From positions 1-14,571 of the forward strand of contig WQUT01000021.1 in NCBI GenBank assembly GCA_009781955.1: a stretch of DNA of 14,571 nt, given 5' to 3'. The notes under the pieces are model-generated. The model made no database searches. It saw nothing but the letters and a program-made list of their open reading frames with translations, and had not been told where the DNA came from. The translations under genes and the position numbers were made by a program. This DNA comes from Pseudomonadota bacterium (lineage in GTDB: Bacteria > Pseudomonadota > Alphaproteobacteria > Rs-D84). The first letter of the stretch is position 1; every line of letters begins with the position of its first letter. Positions 6,658 through 12,246 of this stretch are shown here, in pieces.

Positions 6658-6888
6658 TTACTCCGGCATAGGTGGGAACGGCCTAACGGATAAAAACAAT
6701 TTGATTTTTTTTGGTTCGGGCTTTTGTTTTTTCAGGTTTTCCAGTTCTTTTGTTTGCTGTTTTAATTTCTTGTCTCTTCTGGCGCATTCATAAAGATATT
6801 TCTTTATGAATTTCTGCGCCGCCCGGTTCATATGATCGTCGTCCATAATTTCACGAACATATTTTCGTGAAAGAAATTTTACAAACAT
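6658..6888 (-). CDS. Small lysine-rich coiled-coil protein, unknown function
   Basis: The product has 76 residues. AAGGAG six nt upstream of the ATG at 6888 supports this start over longer ones. The sequence is basic, with a likely helical, coiled-coil region at residues 18-58 (IKKYLYECARRDKKLKQQ, then TKELENLKKQK), and a Pro-rich end RPFPPMPE. No membrane segment or signal peptide is seen. The gene is noticeably more AT-rich than its neighbours. It carries two perfect palindromes: 6786-6811 (11-bp arms, 4-nt loop) and 6849-6872 (9-bp arms, 6-nt loop). I do not recognise the protein. A structured RNA and a small inverted-repeat element lie just upstream and may affect its expression. The clear ribosome-binding site favours a real gene. 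Confidence 0.55.
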   Translation of the reverse strand: MFVKFLSRKYVREIMDDDHMNRAAQKFIKKYLYECARRDKKLKQQTKELENLKKQKPEPKKIKLFLSVRPFPPMPE

Positions 6889-6916
6889 CACTCTCTCCTT
6901 TTGTTTTTTGCGTATC

Positions 6917-6983
6917 GTAGGGGCAAATCCGGGCCCCGCAAAAATCGCAGATTTTTGTGGGTGGAACAATTATTTGCCCCTAC
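6917..6983. repeat. 67-bp inverted-repeat (MITE-like) element
   Basis: Exact 12-bp terminal inverted repeats (GTAGGGGCAAAT at 6917-6928, complement at 6972-6983) enclose a second hairpin. Its arms, 6935-6946 and 6950-6961, match 11 of 12 with one G.T pair around a GCA loop. It sits just upstream of the 76-residue ORF, where its promoter would be expected. Confidence 0.7.
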
Positions 6984-6992
6984 AAAACTATG

Positions 6993-7021
6993 AAAAAACC
7001 ACTTTTGAAAATCAAAAGTGG
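6993..7021 (-). terminator. Intrinsic terminator of the minus-strand RNA
   Basis: On the minus strand a perfect 10-bp stem (CCACTTTTGA with its complement, 3-nt loop) is followed directly by six T residues (plus-strand A run 6993-6998). This is a strong Rho-independent terminator for a transcript coming from about 7164. Confidence 0.8.
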
Positions 7022-7164
7022 CAGGAGGCACAAAACTATCCGAAGAATAGTGCGGCGTATTGAGTATTCCGCCACCCTCCTGCCAATAGCAGAGAGGACA
7101 CTTTTCGTCTGTAAAGACGCTTCGGAAGAGGTTTTGTGACCCCAACACCGGAATTCCCGACGTC
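6993..7164 (-). ncRNA. Candidate structured small RNA, about 172 nt, class unknown
   Basis: A promoter (TTGCGA, 17 nt, TATAAT; 7171-7199) and an intrinsic terminator (6993-7021) bound a minus-strand unit with no convincing reading frame. Long-range pairings are visible. CACAAAAC (7131-7138) pairs with GTTTTGTG (7029-7036), and CCGAAG (7120-7125) with CTTCGG (7040-7045). A hairpin CGTCT-TTAC-AGACG lies inside. GGCAGGAGG (7076-7084) can pair with CCTCCTGCC next to the terminator, which competes with or crosses the first helix. The length is close to that of 6S RNA, but I cannot recognise 6S, SRP, tmRNA or RNase P signatures. It could also be an attenuator leader for the 76-residue ORF downstream. 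Confidence 0.55.
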
Positions 7165-7170
7165 TTGGGA

Positions 7171-7199
7171 ATTATACCCGATAACTCTTCAAATCGCAA
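7171..7199 (-). promoter_or_regulatory. Promoter of the candidate small RNA
   Basis: TTGCGA (7194-7199 on the minus strand), a 17-nt spacer and a perfect TATAAT (7171-7176). Transcription would start near 7164. It is divergent from the DUF2147 promoter immediately to its right. Confidence 0.65.
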
Positions 7200-7207
7200 T
7201 CTTATAA

Positions 7208-7236
7208 TTGATTTTTCTTTCCGGCGGGTGTAATAT
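7208..7236 (+). promoter_or_regulatory. Promoter of the DUF2147 gene
   Basis: TTGATT (7208-7213), a 17-nt spacer and TAATAT (7231-7236) predict a start near 7243 and a leader of about 25 nt. Ribosome-binding site AAAGGA is at 7256-7261. Confidence 0.5.
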
Positions 7237-7267
7237 CTTTGCTATCCACAAACAAAAAGGATTCGGA

Positions 7268-7792
7268 ATGAAGAAATTTTTATTTGCCGCGGTTGGTTTG
7301 CTATTTGCAACGGTCGCGGCGCGCGCCGCCTTGCCGCTGGTCGGGTTTTATAAAACCATTGACGACAACACCAACAGCGCAAAGTCCATCGTGAAGCTTT
7401 ACGATTGCGGCGGCAACCTGTGCGGGCGCATAGTCGCGCTGTTTAATGCCGACGGCACTGAAATAGAGGAAACCATCAGCAATCCCGTGCGCGTCGCGGA
7501 AAAGCTGGAAGGCCTGCCGCATATGGACGGGTTGGACATCCTCTGGAACATGAGCTGGGACGCGCGCAACAACCGGTTTTCCGGCGGGCGCATAATGGAC
7601 CCGAAAGACGGCCGGACATACAGCGCGCGCGTCTGGGCGGATCCGGACGACGCGTCGCTGCTGCGCGTGCGCGGTTCCATCGGGCCGTTCGGCCGGACGC
7701 AGGTCTGGCATGTTGTGAATATTGCCGATTTGCCCAAAGACCTGCAGAAACTGGACGCCAGCAAATGGGAAGTGGTGATACCGCGGCAGTAA
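7268..7792 (+). CDS. Exported DUF2147 family protein
   Basis: The 174-residue product has a clear Sec signal peptide: MKKFLFAAVGLLFATVAARA with likely cleavage after the Ala-rich end, near residue 20. The mature part fits DUF2147, a small beta-rich periplasmic domain: an N-terminal GFYKTIDDNT strand, SIVKLY with CGGNLCGRIV, the mid motif RIMDPKDGRTYSARVW, and the end LRVRGSIGPFGRTQVWHVV. The function of the family is not established. Two cysteines (CGGNLC) could form a disulfide in the periplasm. The ATG at 7268 is chosen over an upstream start because AAAGGA lies 6 nt before it and the signal peptide begins there. It is preceded by its own promoter and followed by a repeat and a terminator-like hairpin, so it is probably monocistronic. 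Confidence 0.85.
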   Translation: MKKFLFAAVGLLFATVAARAALPLVGFYKTIDDNTNSAKSIVKLYDCGGNLCGRIVALFNADGTEIEETISNPVRVAEKLEGLPHMDGLDILWNMSWDARNNRFSGGRIMDPKDGRTYSARVWADPDDASLLRVRGSIGPFGRTQVWHVVNIADLPKDLQKLDASKWEVVIPRQ

Positions 7793-7796
7793 AGAA

Positions 7797-7854
7797 AACC
7801 ACCCCGTCTCCGCCTGCGCTGCGGCGGGATGACACCCCTCCACAGGATGGGAAC
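7797..7854. repeat. Single copy of the AACCACCCCG repeat family
   Basis: It runs from AACCACCCCGTC through a CCGCC...GGCGG stem to ACACCCCTCCACAGGATGGGAAC. It aligns closely with 10745-10808 and with the reverse complement of 10653-10697. It lies 4 nt after the DUF2147 stop codon. Bases 7855-7924 show nothing recognisable. Confidence 0.7.
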
Positions 7855-7924
7855 AGCGGGGCGCAAGACATCGGGCTAATAAAATTATGAAAAAATCAAA
7901 TCAGATATTGGTCGTGGTTAAATA

Positions 7925-7980
7925 GCGGAACGTGCGTTTTGCGCGTTCCGCCTGTCGCACCCGAAAGTGCGACATTTTTA
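7925..7980 (+). terminator. Tandem hairpins; the second is terminator-like
   Basis: Hairpin 1 spans 7925-7951 (GCGGAACG paired with CGTTCCGC, extended by three inner pairs). Hairpin 2 spans 7953-7974 (TGTCGCAC-CCGAAA-GTGCGACA) and is followed by TTTTTA. It is the likely end of the DUF2147 transcript. Hairpin 1 may be another palindromic repeat. Confidence 0.55.
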
Positions 7981-7981
7981 T

Positions 7982-8009
7982 TTGATTTGCGGCGATAAAA
8001 TAGTAATAT
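7982..8009 (+). promoter_or_regulatory. Promoter of valS
   Basis: TTGATT (7982-7987), a 16-nt spacer and TAATAT (8004-8009) lie 21 nt upstream of the ATG. Ribosome-binding site GGGGA is at 8020-8024. The hexamers equal those of the DUF2147 promoter. Confidence 0.5.
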
Positions 8010-8030
8010 TGAAACCATTGGGGAAAACAG

Positions 8031-10592
8031 ATGAACTATAAAGATAAAATCGGCCTGGACGATAAATTTGACGCGCGCGCGATGGAAGACCGCGCAATGG
8101 CATTTTGGGACGCGAACGCCGTCTATAAATACGACCCAAACAAACCGCGCGCCGAAACTTTCTTGGTTGACACGCCGCCGCCGACCGTATCCGGCTCGCT
8201 GCACATGGGGCATGTCATGGGATACGCCCAGACGGATATATCGGCGCGCGCGCAGCGGATGTTCGGCAAGAACGTGTTTTTCCCGATCGGATGGGATGAC
8301 AACGGGCTGCCCACCGAGCGCCGCGTTCAGAATTATTTCGGCATAAAGTGCGACCCGTCGCTGCCTTATGATCCGAACTTTGTCCCGCGGCAAAAAGAAA
8401 GCGAAAAGGAATCCGAGAATCGGCCGGTGTCGCGCCGGAATTTTACAGAAGCATGCCGCGCGCTGATTGACACCGACGAAAAGGTGTTTGAATCCGTATG
8501 GCGCAGACTTGGGTATTCTTACGATTGGTCTTTGTGTTATTCCACGATTTCCGACATCGCGATTCGCCTGGCCCAGGAAGCATTCATAAGCTTTTACAAG
8601 CGGGGCGACGCGAAATCAATTGACGCGCCGACGATGTGGGATACCGGATTTCAAACCGCGGTCGCCCAGGCAGAGGTTGAAGATCGCGAGACGCCCGGAT
8701 TCTTTCACGATATAAAATTCAGCGTGGAAAATTCGGACGAATCTTTCGTCATCGCGACGACGCGCCCCGAATTTTTGCCCGCGTGCATTGCGGTTGTGGC
8801 GCATCCCGACGACGCGCGGTACAAACATCTGTTTGGCCGTAACGCGATTGTTCCGCTGTTCGGCTTTGCCGTTCCGATTATGGCGTCCGAACATGCCGAT
8901 CCGGAAAAAGGCACCGGAATTATGATGGTCTGCACATTCGGCGATGCGGAAGATGTGAAATTCTGGAAACAGCACGGACTGCCGCTGAAACAAATTATCG
9001 GCCGCGATGGAAAAATCACCGACGCCGGATTTTTACGGAGCGAGAAATTCAAGAGCATGGTCGGACTGCCGATAAAGGCGGCGCGCAAGGCCGTCGTTGA
9101 AATGCTGCGCGCGTCCGGCGATTTGATGGCCGATCCGCGACCGATCACGCATTCGGTAAAGTTTTACGAGAAAGGCGACATTCCGCTGGAATTCGTTCCC
9201 AGCCGCCAATGGTTCATATCGCTGATGGACAAGAAAGAACAATTGATTGCCCAGGGCCGAAAGATTGAATGGTTCCCGGAACACATGCGCAATCGTTTTG
9301 AAAATTGGACGGACGGCCTGAACCAGGACTGGGCGATTTCGCGCCAGCGGTTCTTTGGCGTGCCTTTCCCGGTATGGTATAGATTGGACGCCGCGGGCGA
9401 ACCTTTGTTTGATTCGCCTATCCTGGCGACAAAGCTGCCGTGCGACCCGCTGGCCGACGCGCCGGACGGGTTTAGTGAGTCACAACGCGGCCGGCCGAAC
9501 GGCTTTATCGGCGATCCGGATGTTATGGACACCTGGGCCACTTCGTCGCTGACGCCGCAAATCGCGATGGAGATGGCGGGAAATCCGGCGGGACTCTCGC
9601 CGCCTTTTGACGCGCGCAATTCGGGTCCGGAAATTATCCGAACATGGAATTTTTATACCATCGCGCAAGATATGATAAATCACGGAACGATTCCGTGGAG
9701 ACAGGTTTGGGTCAACGGGTGGGTTCTGGATCCCGACCGCAAAAAGATGTCAAAGTCGCGGGGCAACGTCGTCGTGCCGATGGATATAATTGAAAAATAC
9801 GGGTCCGACGCAATACGCCTGTGGGCGGGGTCGCTAAAATGGGGAACAGACGCGGCGTTTGATGAAAAGATTTTGGACCAAAAGCGCAAGCTGGTTATGA
9901 AATTCTATAACGCGGCAAAGCTTGTAATACAAACAACCCAAGAAATTACTTTGAAAAACTATCCCGATCATTCAGAACCATATTCCGTTGATGAAGCATG
10001 GTTTGCTACTTTATGCGGTTTTTGTGACGAAGCCAAGAAATACTTTGAACAAAATGACTATGCTGGAGCATTACAGGTGTCAGAGCAAGCATTCTGGAGC
10101 TTCTGCGATAATTACTTAGAAATCATAAAAGGTCGCATTTATAATAAAGATGGAAGTGCTGGAAAATATCTAAATCTATCGCTGTGGATATTTTGTAAGC
10201 TATTTGCTCCGTTTATGCCGTTTATAACCGAAGAAGTATGGCAAGCGAAATATAATGATGGCGAAAAAGCAAACGGAAATACATCTGTTCACAATCAAAA
10301 ATACCCAACGAGCGGAGAGCTTTTAGGGGGATTTAGATATTCTAAAAAAGAATATGAAAAACTTTGCGAACTGGTGTCGGCCGTGCGCGGGGAAAAATCC
10401 AAGAATAATTTTTCCATGAAAAAGCCAATCGCAAAACTGACAATCGCGGACAATGGATTTTTCCGCGCGGCGGAACCCGACATTAAAAATGTTTTGAATG
10501 TCGCAGAGCTGGAATTTTCCGGCGACCTGCCTTCGCCTGACGGCTCCGGCACGGCAGGCGCGCTGGTCGGCGAATTGGTCTGGGGTGAATGA
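8031..10592 (+). CDS. valS: Valyl-tRNA synthetase, archaeal/Rickettsia type
   Basis: The 853-residue class Ia synthetase charges tRNA-Val and edits threonine. The HIGH motif is HMGH (58-61) within PPPTVSGSLHMGH, and the KMSKS motif is at 572-576 followed by RGN. The CP1 editing domain includes IATTRPEFLPACIAVVAHPDD-like sequence around residues 240-265. The segment GFIGDPDVMDTWATSSLTPQ is typical of the group. The N-terminal DPN, TPPPTVSG and DDNGLPTER blocks resemble the archaeal-type ValRS of Rickettsia rather than the usual bacterial type. The C-terminal tRNA-binding coiled coil of ordinary bacterial ValRS appears absent. The ATG at 8031 has GGGGA six nt upstream. Codon use changes abruptly to AT-rich within about 9910-10375 (see separate entry). 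The stop is 3 nt before an ATG of a broken thioesterase copy. Confidence 0.95.
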   Translation: MNYKDKIGLDDKFDARAMEDRAMAFWDANAVYKYDPNKPRAETFLVDTPPPTVSGSLHMGHVMGYAQTDISARAQRMFGKNVFFPIGWDDNGLPTERRVQNYFGIKCDPSLPYDPNFVPRQKESEKESENRPVSRRNFTEACRALIDTDEKVFESVWRRLGYSYDWSLCYSTISDIAIRLAQEAFISFYKRGDAKSIDAPTMWDTGFQTAVAQAEVEDRETPGFFHDIKFSVENSDESFVIATTRPEFLPACIAVVAHPDDARYKHLFGRNAIVPLFGFAVPIMASEHADPEKGTGIMMVCTFGDAEDVKFWKQHGLPLKQIIGRDGKITDAGFLRSEKFKSMVGLPIKAARKAVVEMLRASGDLMADPRPITHSVKFYEKGDIPLEFVPSRQWFISLMDKKEQLIAQGRKIEWFPEHMRNRFENWTDGLNQDWAISRQRFFGVPFPVWYRLDAAGEPLFDSPILATKLPCDPLADAPDGFSESQRGRPNGFIGDPDVMDTWATSSLTPQIAMEMAGNPAGLSPPFDARNSGPEIIRTWNFYTIAQDMINHGTIPWRQVWVNGWVLDPDRKKMSKSRGNVVVPMDIIEKYGSDAIRLWAGSLKWGTDAAFDEKILDQKRKLVMKFYNAAKLVIQTTQEITLKNYPDHSEPYSVDEAWFATLCGFCDEAKKYFEQNDYAGALQVSEQAFWSFCDNYLEIIKGRIYNKDGSAGKYLNLSLWIFCKLFAPFMPFITEEVWQAKYNDGEKANGNTSVHNQKYPTSGELLGGFRYSKKEYEKLCELVSAVRGEKSKNNFSMKKPIAKLTIADNGFFRAAEPDIKNVLNVAELEFSGDLPSPDGSGTAGALVGELVWGE
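9910..10375. other. AT-rich segment inside valS, possible recombination tract
   Basis: By hand count, 9961-10380 is about 38% GC, while 9481-9780 in the same gene is about 57%. Codons shift from GCG, CGC and GAC to AAA, TTA, GAA and AAT, then return near the 3' end. The segment encodes the start of the anticodon-binding domain, with the frame intact. Confidence 0.6.
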
Positions 10593-10593
10593 T

Positions 10594-10649
10594 AAATGCA
10601 AAAGCATACCGAAACAAAAATCTTAAAGACTTACCAGATGGACCGACAC
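10594..10649. repeat. 56-bp direct repeat, left copy
   Basis: It is identical to 10812-10867 except for one base (10646 versus 10864). The right copy is the 5' end of the thioesterase gene. The offset is 218 bp, and the two copies flank the inverted element 10653-10808. Confidence 0.95.
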
Positions 10650-10712
10650 AGGGTTCCCCTCCTTTGGAGGGGGGCCGCCAGAGGCGGCGGGGTGGTTTGG
10701 GGGAATGGTTGA
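10596..10712 (+). pseudogene. Truncated 5' copy of the thioesterase gene
   Basis: ATG 10596 begins the same 18 codons as the intact gene (MQKHTETKILKTYQMDRH). It then runs into the repeat element and stops at TGA 10710-10712 after 38 codons. Its start lies 3 nt after the valS stop, with GGGGTGA upstream. This is probably the original translational start before the insertion separated it from the rest of the gene. It may still be translated as a short peptide. Confidence 0.7.
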
Positions 10713-10808
10713 AGTGCAAAACAGGAATACGACTGTTGTGCCATAACCACCCCGTCATCCGCCTGCGCTGAGCTACGGCGAGATGCCACCCCTCCATAGG
10801 AGGGGAAC
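10653..10808. mobile_element. Inverted pair of AACCACCCCG repeats (non-autonomous insertion)
   Basis: The left part (10653-10697) is the reverse complement of the family. The right part (10745-10808) is in forward orientation. Between them are 47 bases without recognisable content. Each part holds a small hairpin (CCCCTCC...GGAGGGG) and a GC-rich stem. There is no coding capacity. Flanking 56-bp direct repeats point to insertion coupled to duplication. The right end supplies AGGAGGGG (10798-10805), a strong Shine-Dalgarno sequence 8 nt before the thioesterase ATG. Confidence 0.75.
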
Positions 10809-10813
10809 ACAAA

Positions 10814-11611
10814 ATGCAAAAGCATACCGAAACAAAAATCTTAAAGACTTACCAGATGGACCGGCACGGACTGCTGCGGCCGATAATGCTGTTTAACGAA
10901 ATGCAGGCCGCCGCCGACACCCATGCGGAAAAATTCGGGCGCGGACGCGCGTTCTGCAATGACAATAACTGCGCGTGGGTGGTCACCCATTATCTGGTGG
11001 AAATAGACCAGATGCCGACCGAGGGGCAAGAGATAGAGCTGTCTACTTGGCCGTCGGGGTGCGATTCCCTGCGCGCGACGCGCGACTTTCGCATCCGCGA
11101 TGCGGTGACGGGCGCGGACCTGGTGCGCGCGACATCGCAATGGGTGATGATTGACTTGGCCGCGCGGCGGCCGATGCGGCTGGATAATTTTATGGATGGA
11201 TGGGGTCTTATTCCAGAGCGCGCGCTGAACCGCACGTTTGATAAGTTTCCCGATTTCGTGCCGGATGTGAATATGGGCGTGCGCCCGCGTTACGACGACG
11301 TGGATGTGAACCAGCATATCAACAACGCGGTCTATGCCATCTGGGCGACCGAGGCGTTGGGATTCGGGTTCCGCGACACGCACAAGCTTTTCGGCATAGA
11401 TATAAATTTCAAGAAAGAAATCGCGGCCGGCACGCCGGAAATAATCATTGAGTCGCGACTGGATGGCGGAACCACCCCGCGCGACCTGTCGCGCGGGGGC
11501 CCCGGGGTATCGCGCCACATGATAAAATCCGGCGACCCGTCCCGTCACCCTTCGGGTGCCGGGGCCGAGGCAGGCACCGAACACGCGAATGTGATTTGTT
11601 CGTGGAAATAG
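10814..11611 (+). CDS. Acyl-ACP thioesterase (FatA/FatB-like family)
   Basis: The 265-residue product would hydrolyse acyl-ACP to free fatty acid in the cytoplasm. Two hotdog halves are expected. The first holds residues such as NCAWVVTHYLVEIDQMP and ELSTWPSG; the second holds VDVNQHINNAVYAIWATE (163-180). There, Asn and His in the D-V-N-x-H-I-N-N motif match the catalytic residues of the plant and bacterial family. The ATG at 10814 is fixed by the element-derived AGGAGGGG. The C-terminal strand is split by two inserted GC-rich stretches. Residues 220-232 (TTPRDLSRGGPGV) and about 242-254 (PSRHPSGAGAEAG) interrupt what should read ...DGG-SRHMIKSGD-TEHANV. The frame survives, so the protein may still work. 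Substrate chain length cannot be read from the sequence. Confidence 0.85.
   Translation: MQKHTETKILKTYQMDRHGLLRPIMLFNEMQAAADTHAEKFGRGRAFCNDNNCAWVVTHYLVEIDQMPTEGQEIELSTWPSGCDSLRATRDFRIRDAVTGADLVRATSQWVMIDLAARRPMRLDNFMDGWGLIPERALNRTFDKFPDFVPDVNMGVRPRYDDVDVNQHINNAVYAIWATEALGFGFRDTHKLFGIDINFKKEIAAGTPEIIIESRLDGGTTPRDLSRGGPGVSRHMIKSGDPSRHPSGAGAEAGTEHANVICSWK
11472..11507. repeat. In-frame palindromic insertion 1 in the thioesterase gene
   Basis: CCCCGCGCGA (11475-11484), loop CCTG, and the exact complement (11489-11498), followed by CCCCGGGG (11500-11507). It begins ACCACCCCG, like the family copies at 7797 and 10745. It adds about 13 residues. Confidence 0.7.
11538..11578. repeat. In-frame palindromic insertion 2 in the thioesterase gene
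   Basis: CACCC-TTC-GGGTG (11546-11558) and an overlapping GGTGCC...GGCACC pair (11555-11560 with 11573-11578). It adds about 13 residues just before the conserved TEHA. Confidence 0.65.
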
Positions 11612-11777
11612 CCCCCCTTGTTAAAGGGGAAATTTTCTTGGCGAAGTGAGCTTAGAAAATTAGGGGGATTATTGGTTAAAGAACGCACTTTTGTTCTTCA
11701 AACAATAATTCCCCTAATTTTGTAAATTCGTGCTGCGCGCTCTTAACAAAAATTCCCCCTCTAACGAGGGGGAAAGC
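11612..11777. repeat. About 165-bp inverted-repeat element between thioesterase and rpmH
   Basis: The inner arms 11656-11674 and 11703-11721 match 18 of 19. The outer arms (CCCCCTTGTTAAAGGGG at about 11613 and its counterpart ending GAGGGGG at about 11771) are also complementary, and each forms its own small hairpin. The central loop is 11675-11702. There is no coding capacity. It starts directly after the thioesterase stop and ends at the rpmH stop, so it may act as a bidirectional terminator. Confidence 0.75.
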
Positions 11778-11930
11778 TTAATTCTTTGCCGATACGGCCA
11801 AACGTTTGCGGCCGACCGCGCGGCGGCGGCTTAAAACCTGGCGTCCGCTTTTGGTTTCCATCTTCTCGCGGAAGCCGTGCGTTTTCACGCGGCGGGTTTT
11901 TGACGGCTGATAAGTGCGTTTCGTTGACAT
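11778..11930 (-). CDS. rpmH: 50S ribosomal protein L34
   Basis: The 50-residue product begins MSTKRTYQPSKTRRVKTHGF, continues REKMETKSGRQVLSRRRAVG and ends RKRLAVSAKN, the classic L34 pattern of length and Arg/Lys content. It is a structural protein of the large ribosomal subunit. AAAGGA about 7 nt before the ATG at 11930 supports the start. The usual partner rnpA is not found downstream, where an inverted-repeat element and the convergent thioesterase gene lie instead, so rpmH is isolated here. A promoter candidate (TTGATT, 17 nt, TTAAAT) lies at 11963-11991 on the minus strand. Confidence 0.97.
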   Translation of the reverse strand: MSTKRTYQPSKTRRVKTHGFREKMETKSGRQVLSRRRAVGRKRLAVSAKN

Positions 11931-11962
11931 AACAAATTCCTTTCTATTTACTTTGCGTCGCT

Positions 11963-11991
11963 ATTTAATCATAGCAATTCTTGGAAATCAA
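11963..11991 (-). promoter_or_regulatory. Promoter candidate of rpmH
   Basis: Minus strand TTGATT (11986-11991), 17-nt spacer, TTAAAT (11963-11968), about 33 nt upstream of the ATG. The -35 hexamer is the same as for valS and the DUF2147 gene. Confidence 0.4.
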
Positions 11992-12020
11992 GAAAAACTT
12001 GCGCATCGGCGGAATTCTCC

Positions 12021-12140
12021 CTATTTGCTCTTTGCGGCCGGCGCGGCGGATGTGCCAAACGCCCAGTCCCACAGTCCTTTGGTGAGATAAAACCCGACAG
12101 TCGCGACCAAGAAAACGCATAATAATTTGTCAAGCGCGTT
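12021..12140 (-). pseudogene. Possible small membrane-protein remnant without a start codon
   Basis: Minus-strand frame of 39 codons ending at TAG 12021-12023: LDKLLCVFLVATVGFYL, then TKGLWDWAFG, then an Ala/Lys tail. It looks like one transmembrane helix with a short basic end. There is no ATG or GTG, and a TGA lies just before it at 12141-12143. A single-base shift would join it to TTG AAA CGC GC upstream, so it may be a decayed or frameshifted gene. I do not recognise it. Confidence 0.25.
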
Positions 12141-12192
12141 TCAAGGGGCCGCATCGCGGTATTTTTAATTATGTTTTTCGGGGCTTTATTCC

Positions 12193-12221
12193 TTGACCAT
12201 GCGCCGGCTTTTTGCTATCTT
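12193..12221 (+). promoter_or_regulatory. Likely promoter of gyrA
   Basis: TTGACC (12193-12198), 17-nt spacer, TATCTT (12216-12221). Transcription would start near 12228. That gives a leader of about 400 nt containing the structured element 12247-12615. Confidence 0.45.
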
Positions 12222-12246
12222 TCGTGGGCAAAAAATAAACATTAAA

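Noticed and set aside
6888..7199. Minus-strand 103-codon frame over the small-RNA region
   Set aside because: It starts at the promoter -35 box and runs through the intrinsic terminator and the MITE-like element; no ribosome-binding site.
10589..10771. 60-codon frame starting at the valS end
   Set aside because: It reads through the broken thioesterase copy and the repeat in a different frame and has no family likeness.
11612..11777. rnpA next to rpmH
   Set aside because: The usual rpmH-rnpA order was looked for; the downstream DNA is only an inverted repeat and a convergent gene.
11931..12192. tRNA or other classical RNA gene
   Set aside because: No cloverleaf, T-loop GTTCRA or CCA-ended acceptor was seen here or in the other intergenic regions.
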